Positions 59,513 through 64,000 of a stretch of 64,000 nt of DNA are shown here, in pieces; within the stretch, counting starts at the first letter, position 1, and each line of letters opens with the position of its first letter. The translations under genes were made by a program, and so were the position numbers. Source of the DNA: DAOTTY01 sp964451095 (GTDB lineage: Bacteria > Chloroflexota > Anaerolineae > Aggregatilineales > Phototrophicaceae); NCBI GenBank assembly GCA_964451095.1, contig CAYVGI010000002.1:1-64000 (forward strand). The letters are read 5' to 3'. A model generated the notes under the pieces. That model ran no database searches and had not been told where the DNA came from. It saw only the letters and a program-made list of their open reading frames with translations.

Positions 59513-59831
59513 CTAGGCGGCTGCCAGCTCGCCAACCATCGCGCGCAGGCGCTCCACGCGCGCTTCTGTGGGGGGGTGCGTACGGAACAGCCCGCTGAGT
59601 GAGCCAAGGTCAATGGGTACAATATACATGTGCGCCATAAAGGGGTGTGCCGCATGGGACTGATGCCCGCGCCCGGCGCGCTCCAGCTTGAGCAGTGCGT
59701 CGGCCAGGGGCAGCGGGTCGCCCAGCAGTTCTGCGCCGTCCCGGTCTGCCCCGAATTCCCGCGAGCGGGTGACGGCAAGCTGAATAACCACCGCAGCTAG
59801 GGGCGCCAATATCACGGCCAGCAGCGCCCCA
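59513..59831 (-). pseudogene. htpX: 5'-truncated htpX (M48 peptidase) fragment
   Basis: About 105 residues of an HtpX C-terminus: GALLAVILAPLAAVVIQLAVTRSREFGADRDGAELLG (the R-E-F segment holds the third zinc ligand), then HPFMAHMYIVPID and LSGLFRTHPPTEARVERLRAM. The N-terminal membrane helices and the HEXXH active site are absent: the frame stops at the junction with the duplicated gene fragment at 59831/59832. HtpX is a membrane quality-control protease; this remnant cannot be active. It carries two GGCC sites, so it arrived with the island. Confidence 0.85.
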
Positions 59832-59912
59832 ATGGTCTACCTGCTTGACCAGTTGACGCACTCCGTACTCTTTACGTAACTGCGGACGCAGCCGTGCCCG
59901 GAACTTCTCCAT
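59832..59912 (-). pseudogene. 81-bp duplicate of the start of the 57.3 kb gene
   Basis: Encodes MEKFRARLRPQLRKEYGVR then QLVKQVDH, nearly the same as the first 27 residues of the gene at 56698-57330 (75 of 81 bases equal, by hand alignment with 57250-57330). The similarity stops abruptly at 59832 toward the htpX fragment and at the ATG on the other side. It marks the right boundary of the foreign island. Whether it is the relic of a second paralogue or a breakpoint duplication cannot be told from one sequence. Confidence 0.8.
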
Positions 59913-59927
59913 GAGTGCCTCCAGATG

Positions 59928-60107
59928 TTATGTCTTCCGAGGTGAGTTGCAAGTCAGTCTGAGGTCAGCCGCCGGGTGGCGGCGGCGGTTGCCCCCCGGA
60001 TTCCCACCGCCGGGTCTGGGGGGTGGGAATCCGCGCTCGAACGTCTCTGGCAACGCATTACGCAGTTCGTAATTGCCGACCTTTCTGCTGCTCAAATCCT
60101 GTAGCAT
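59928..60107 (-). CDS. Possible small Gly/Pro-rich protein
   Basis: 59 residues from ATG 60107 (MLQDLSSRKVGNYELRNALP, then PPPRPGGGNPGGNRRRHPAAD). A GTG at 60176 in frame is an alternative. It lies 15 bp upstream of the broken gene fragment on the same strand and could have been its operon partner. No family recognised; composition is compatible with coding but the evidence is thin. Confidence 0.3.
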   Translation of the reverse strand: MLQDLSSRKVGNYELRNALPETFERGFPPPRPGGGNPGGNRRRHPAADLRLTCNSPRKT

Positions 60108-60332
60108 CGTGCTGCCACTCTCATCATCTAATCCGCGTCCAATTGCTCCACAGCAAAATATTGTGCAACGCCCCACGGGGGGGATGACGATATAATATTC
60201 TGAAACACTGTTGCGGAATCACAAAAATGATGTTGTGATGTTGCAAAAACAGCGGGCAGCGTCTACAGAAACACCCCGCCGCCCACGCGCAACAAGTAAC
60301 ACGCCCTACCCTACAACGAAATCGTGTCGCTG
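60108..60332. other. A+T-richer intergenic region
   Basis: No gene seen. It contains GATATAATATTC (TATAAT 60191-60196 on the plus strand) with no gene downstream on that strand until 61828, and a direct repeat GATGTTGTGATGTTG at about 60228-60242. Confidence 0.35.
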
Positions 60333-61745
60333 CTAAAAGCTGCGCCCCCCGCGCGGATCGGGGAAGGCGTTGCCAAACGACCCCGGCGGCGGCGTAGGAA
60401 TTTGCGGGGTATCTGGTGGGGGCGTCGGCACGGTGGTGTCCACGGGCAGCGCCGCCACATTGGAGCGTGTGTCTAGTGCGACAACGGACACCCACCCCAG
60501 CACATTGCCCTGCACATCTGCCACTTTCACCCACGGGCTGTATGGGCTGCGGGCAACCATCATCACCTGGTCACCGTTGTTCAGGCTGCCGATGACACCA
60601 AACGTGGTCGCCGGGTTCTCCCGGATGTTTAGCCCGGCGGGTGCACGCACCCGCGCCACGTTGTTCAGGGCACCGTAGCGCTGCGGGGGCTGGGGTGTCG
60701 CCTCGTAGACGCTGCTCACAAACACCTGATTCTGGTTCAGCAGTTCTGCCAGCATCCAGCCGCTGTAGCCACCGCCCACGCTCACATGCAGCCAATCGCC
60801 TGCCGGGTTGCTGCCAATCACGGTGAGCAGTTCGCCCGCCGGGACTTGCCCCACCCGCAAGCTATCAATGGACGGCTCCGCCCGCAGGTTGACCAGCCCC
60901 TCAGTGGTTGCGTAGCCGGGCTGGGGCAGCCACACGGGCTGGTCCAGCAGACCCGTCGGCAGGAACTCAATGATGAGTGGGTCGAGCGCGGCGGGGTTCT
61001 GGATGACGCTGGTGGGTTGGGCGAAGTTGCCGGGGGCGTAGCCCACCGTGATCTGCTGCCCTGTCCACAGTGCAAAGTCAATGCCCTGCACGGTAACGGT
61101 GTTCTTGCCAGAAAGCGCCGCAAACACGGTGGTTTCCCCCAGCGTACGCACAGCAACCGCCCCGGTCACATCAATGGCGACGCCGTTTACGGTCACGCTG
61201 GAGAGAATGTTCGGTTGTGCTTCTAGCACGAAGGTGTTGTGCGGTGTGGTCGGGCAGTCCGGGCGATCCATGCCCGTTTGCACCACCATGGTAGACCACG
61301 GTGCTTGCTCCTCCGGTGTAACGTCGAACAGCACCACCTCACCGATGATCAGCCCGGTCAGGTAGTGTGGCTCTCCCCACCGGAACCACATCACACCGCC
61401 GCCCACGACTTCCGTGATGATGGGCAGCGTTTGCACCGCTTCCACGACGCCAGTTTCCACCAGTGCCCCCACGGTCGCCAGGGAGTTCGCTACGGGTCCG
61501 GTGGGGCGCACCTGCGGCGCACTGCCCCCATTACAGATGAAGCCCACGGGTCCGGTTGCGCACGCATCACTGACCAGCGCCCACAGTCCTTCCAGGGTCG
61601 CTTCGCACGCCAGCATCTCTGGTTCCGGTGAGGGTTGCACAGCGGGTGTCGCAACGGGTGCGCCCTCCTGTGCGAACGACAACGCCGCCCCACCGATGAG
61701 CAGCACAAGCACAATAGATAACAATGTGAGATTGTTTGTTTGCAT
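60333..61745 (-). CDS. Secreted protein with two bacterial SH3 (SH3b) domains
   Basis: 470 residues. Signal peptide LTLLSIVLVLLIGGAALSFAQ; a middle region of about 270 residues with cysteines (DACATGPVGFICNGG) and a beta-rich segment; two SH3b domains: GLVNLRAEPSIDSLRVGQVPAGELLTVIG (near 280) and GLNIRENPATTFGVIGSLNNGDQVMMVAR (near 375), each ending in a W-x-x-V strand; and a Pro-rich tail. SH3b domains bind peptidoglycan or other surface polymers. The middle region resembles the unknown modules found with SH3b in Chloroflexota envelope proteins. Start ATG 61745. Confidence 0.88.
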   Translation of the reverse strand: MQTNNLTLLSIVLVLLIGGAALSFAQEGAPVATPAVQPSPEPEMLACEATLEGLWALVSDACATGPVGFICNGGSAPQVRPTGPVANSLATVGALVETGVVEAVQTLPIITEVVGGGVMWFRWGEPHYLTGLIIGEVVLFDVTPEEQAPWSTMVVQTGMDRPDCPTTPHNTFVLEAQPNILSSVTVNGVAIDVTGAVAVRTLGETTVFAALSGKNTVTVQGIDFALWTGQQITVGYAPGNFAQPTSVIQNPAALDPLIIEFLPTGLLDQPVWLPQPGYATTEGLVNLRAEPSIDSLRVGQVPAGELLTVIGSNPAGDWLHVSVGGGYSGWMLAELLNQNQVFVSSVYEATPQPPQRYGALNNVARVRAPAGLNIRENPATTFGVIGSLNNGDQVMMVARSPYSPWVKVADVQGNVLGWVSVVALDTRSNVAALPVDTTVPTPPPDTPQIPTPPPGSFGNAFPDPRGGRSF

Positions 61746-61827
61746 AATGTGGCTTTGACCCCGTAACGCGCCCGCTATATACTGGCGATATTATCCTTAA
61801 ACGATTTTTCACACAAGGTACCTGCCA

Positions 61828-62295
61828 TTGAACACCATTCCCCCAGACGCCAACCCACCTGTCCGCCTGCTGATGCGTGCCGGCGATGTGCTGGGCACCG
61901 CACAACCGGATTGGCTGGTGCAAGCGCCGGGGCGCGAGATGTGGATTGCAGGATGTGCCACACAAACCAACGAGTACGAAATCACCAGCGACGACCACAA
62001 CCGCAAAACGCGCTTTAGCCACCGCAGCGCCAAAACCCGCCAAACGGTGCTGCGCCGCCCGCTGCCGCGCTGGGCACGCTACCCGGCGGGGGTGGTCACG
62101 CTGTTAGGTGACAGCGGCGTGGATGTGCCGGGGTTCCGGGCGCTGCTGCTGGGCAACGAGCCAGAAGGTCCGCGCTACGACTTTGCCGCCGGGCTGGTGG
62201 TTGCCGCGTTTTGTTACATCCTTGCCGACCAACCCCACACCCCCGATGCCCTGACGCAAATTGTAGACCGTGTGCGCCGCGAGTATGTTCCTTAG
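61828..62295 (+). CDS. Short, degenerate galactokinase-like (GHMP kinase) protein
   Basis: 155 residues from TTG 61828 (AAGGT upstream). WLVQAPGREMWIAGCATQTNEYEI resembles the galactokinase opening A-P-G-R-V-N-L-I-G-E-H-T-D-Y, and WARYPAGVVTLLGDSGVDVPGFRALLLGNEPEGPRYDFAAGLVVAAFCYIL resembles the following Y-x-x-G-V ... P-x-G-x-G-L-S-S-S-A-A-L-E-V-A block. The ATP loop is lost (PRYDFAAG in place of G-G-L-S-S-S-A-A), as are the catalytic Asp and the C-terminal half. A pseudo-kinase or sugar-binding relic is likely. Assigned from the order of motifs only. Confidence 0.5.
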   Translation: MNTIPPDANPPVRLLMRAGDVLGTAQPDWLVQAPGREMWIAGCATQTNEYEITSDDHNRKTRFSHRSAKTRQTVLRRPLPRWARYPAGVVTLLGDSGVDVPGFRALLLGNEPEGPRYDFAAGLVVAAFCYILADQPHTPDALTQIVDRVRREYVP

Positions 62296-62461
62296 CCGCC
62301 CGCAGCGGTAGAATGTGGCGCTGTTTGGTGGTTTGCCGCTGGCAGATAGCTACAGGCACACACGACATGCGATGTGCTTGCCCGTTAACAAACAACATCG
62401 CTTGCCAGCAAAAAGCCACCCACAACCTATTCATAGTGCACTTGGACAGAGATTATCCCCT

Positions 62462-64000
62462 ATGCGAACCTTCGCCCAGCGCACAAGCGTGCAGGCACTT
62501 TTTCTGTTTTTGGTGGCATTTGTGCCGCTAGCCATCCCCAGCGCCGCCATGCAAATTGACGAGGTGGCGCACTGGTACGACCGTACTGACCGCTTCCTGC
62601 GGGCGATGCGCGATGGGCGCTTTGCCGACACCGTACAGACCGAGCACCCCGGGATCACAACGGTGGCGTTTGGCGGGCTGGGGCGGCTGGCACTGGAGCA
62701 AATCGACCCGGAGCGGGCGCTGCCCTTCGTCACGCAGATGCAGGTGCTGCGCTTCCCGGTTGGCGTGGTGAACGCGCTGGTGGTGCCGCTGGCGTTTTTG
62801 GTGCTGGTGCGCCTGTTTGATGTGCGGGTGGCGTTTTTGGGCGTGTTGATGTGGGCGACTGCGCCCTACCTGCGCTGGTACACCCGCCTGCTGCACATCG
62901 ACGGCATGAGCACCACGTTCATGATGCTCTCGTTCGCGCTAATGCTGCTGGCGTGGCGGCTGCACGTATCCCCCACGCAGGCAGACAAACGCAAACCTGC
63001 CCCGGTGGGTTGGGGATGGCTGGCACTGGCGGGATTTGTGGCAGGGCTGGCATCGCTCACGCGCTTTTCGTCGTTTTACCTGGCGGGCATGGCGGGCGTG
63101 CTGGCGCTGATTAACCTGTGGACGTACCGCCGCCAGTTGACTGTGCAGGGGTTCCTCACACAGATTGCGCTGCCTGTGCTCGTGTTTACCGGGGTGCTCG
63201 CGCTCACCTGGACGGCGCTGTACCCTGGCATGTGGGCAAACGCGGACGCGGTGTGGGGCGAGTTCATCCACGGCTTTGACAACGCGCTGAACCCCCACGA
63301 CAACGGCAGCTTCTTTATGGGGGAGCCGCGCCAGGATCCCGGTTTCTGGTATTACCCGGTGGCGCTGCCGTTCCGCATGACGCCGTGGACGCTGCTGGGG
63401 CTACCGCTGGCGCTGCTGGCGGCACTGCGCGGAGAAATGCGCTCACAGTGGCGGTTGTGGCTCGCTGTGGCGCTGTACGCGGTGCTTTACCTGGCTATTT
63501 TGGTGTGGCAGGGCAAAAAATTTGACCGCTACGCGCTGCCTATCTTCCCGGCGCTGCACCTGCTGGCGGCGTTCGGGTGGCTGTGGTTGGTGGGCATTAT
63601 TGGCAAGCACCTGGGCAGTGCCCCCCCCTGGCGGAGCACGGCGGGTTGGGTTGCAGTCACGGTGCTGCTGGTCGTCAATGGCATGTGGTTCCTGCGCGGG
63701 GAATACGCCTACATGAACCCACTGCTCGGCGGTGCGCGTGCCCCCGTAGAGGAGATGCTCATCATCGGCAACGGGGAGGGCTTTGAGGGTGTGGCGGCGT
63801 ACTTCCAGGGCGAGATAGACGACGAGGCGCTGTGCACGCTGCGTATCTCCACGTTTTACGAGGTTATGTTGCAGCGCTACTTGCCGTGCACCAATATATC
63901 CGACCTAGACCCCGGTGAGTTTACGGAAAAGGCGGACTACATCGTGAACTACATCAACTACCGCCAACGCTTTCCAGAGTTGCAACCATTCATGGAAGAC
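62462..64000 (+). CDS. GT39/ArnT-like membrane glycosyltransferase (3' end outside window)
   Basis: Open for 513 codons to the last base. About ten membrane spans; the first loop has MQIDEVAHWYDRTDRFL (D-E dyad of GT-C enzymes) followed by EHPGITTVAFGGLGRLAL, and a later loop has RWYTRLLHIDGMSTTFMML and NGSFFMGEPRQDPGFWYYPVALPFRMTPW, typical of the PMT/ArnT-like group (the E-P-x-x-D-P-G-x-x-Y-Y segment). It probably transfers sugars from a polyprenyl-phosphate donor on the outer face. The start ATG 62462 has a poor ribosome site; a 166-bp gap with nothing recognised precedes it. Confidence 0.85.
   Translation, partial: MRTFAQRTSVQALFLFLVAFVPLAIPSAAMQIDEVAHWYDRTDRFLRAMRDGRFADTVQTEHPGITTVAFGGLGRLALEQIDPERALPFVTQMQVLRFPVGVVNALVVPLAFLVLVRLFDVRVAFLGVLMWATAPYLRWYTRLLHIDGMSTTFMMLSFALMLLAWRLHVSPTQADKRKPAPVGWGWLALAGFVAGLASLTRFSSFYLAGMAGVLALINLWTYRRQLTVQGFLTQIALPVLVFTGVLALTWTALYPGMWANADAVWGEFIHGFDNALNPHDNGSFFMGEPRQDPGFWYYPVALPFRMTPWTLLGLPLALLAALRGEMRSQWRLWLAVALYAVLYLAILVWQGKKFDRYALPIFPALHLLAAFGWLWLVGIIGKHLGSAPPWRSTAGWVAVTVLLVVNGMWFLRGEYAYMNPLLGGARAPVEEMLIIGNGEGFEGVAAYFQGEIDDEALCTLRISTFYEVMLQRYLPCTNISDLDPGEFTEKADYIVNYINYRQRFPELQPFMED

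Larger units (their letters stand above)
57460..59831. other. Compositionally foreign island (GGCC-rich)
   Basis: The tetranucleotide GGCC occurs about 18 times from 57678 to 59819 but only about ten times in the remaining 62 kb, counted by eye. The island spans the membrane protein gene at 57460 and the broken htpX. Its right edge coincides with the start of the 81-bp duplicated sequence; its left edge lies between 57331 and 57678. Recent transfer or a chimeric assembly would both explain this. Confidence 0.7.

Noticed and set aside
60191..60196. TATAAT as a plus-strand promoter
   Set aside because: No plus-strand gene follows for 1.6 kb and no -35 partner was found.

Overview
The window is dense, roughly 60% G+C bacterial DNA with about 60 protein genes on both strands, frequent GTG/TTG starts and short intergenic gaps. 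Very large polytopic glycosyltransferases with C-terminal beta-sandwich modules, paired YitT proteins, MurJ beside a PBP1-type protein, and many secreted DUF3352/SH3b/LysM/WD40 proteins point to a Chloroflexota (Anaerolineae-like) genome. The taxonomy is inferred from gene style only. A 100-base run of N at 44581-44680 shows that it is a scaffold, probably a metagenome assembly. I saw no rRNA, tRNA, CRISPR array, transposase or integrase.

Layout. 1-9.6 kb: end of a Q/G-rich protein, a methyltransferase, an MFS exporter, an array of five hairpins, two tandem giant membrane proteins, an M32 carboxypeptidase and an FHA protein. 9.8-16.6 kb: a WD40 protein, an ammonium transporter with a clear terminator, a methyltransferase and small proteins. 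16.1-20.9 kb: GNAT acetyltransferase, DUF3352, a PsuK-like PfkB kinase and a protein-isoaspartate methyltransferase, all on the minus strand. 21.0-24.4 kb: a MITE-like element, then a minus-strand operon in the order E2-like, JAB fused to an RWD/E2-like domain, E1-like. This is a prokaryotic ubiquitin-type conjugation cassette. 24.5-34.4 kb: purple-acid-type phosphatase, BON protein, polyprenyl-phosphate glycosyltransferase, RfaE2-like nucleotidyltransferase with MurJ, an orphan ABC binding protein and another glycosyltransferase. 34.7-40.5 kb: three related membrane-anchored proteins sharing a C-terminal leucine motif, divergent from a PBP1-type protein whose transpeptidase motifs are all lost. 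40.5-46.5 kb: LRR protein, dihaem cytochrome c, two YitT paralogues (one cut by the gap), a partial DUF1917-like gene and an aldehyde dehydrogenase. 47-56.6 kb: glycosyltransferase, a metallo-hydrolase interrupted by an in-frame TAG, LysM lipoprotein, patatin, CoaBC, RsmA and an aldo/keto reductase. 56.7-60 kb: a compositionally foreign island bounded by an 81-bp repeat. 60.3-64 kb: SH3b protein, a degenerate galactokinase-like protein and a glycosyltransferase cut by the window end.

Main points. (1) The E2/JAB-RWD/E1 operon has no visible ubiquitin-like modifier, and the JAB active site reads H-x-Q instead of H-x-H. (2) GGCC is almost absent from the window (about ten occurrences by eye where hundreds are expected), yet occurs about eighteen times in 57.67-59.82 kb. 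That island carries a glycosyltransferase and a truncated htpX and ends exactly at a duplicated gene fragment. (3) The PBP is a predicted pseudo-transpeptidase. (4) The UPF0173 hydrolase has an in-frame stop followed by 24 conserved-looking codons. (5) The three-gene membrane cluster beside the PBP looks like an unnamed envelope system.

Cell-envelope work dominates the rest: at least five membrane glycosyltransferases, a lipid-phosphate sugar donor enzyme, a heptose-type nucleotidyltransferase, MurJ and LysM/SH3b proteins. Metabolic genes are scattered single units. Counts, alignments and promoter matches were made by eye; family names come from motif recognition, not database searches.
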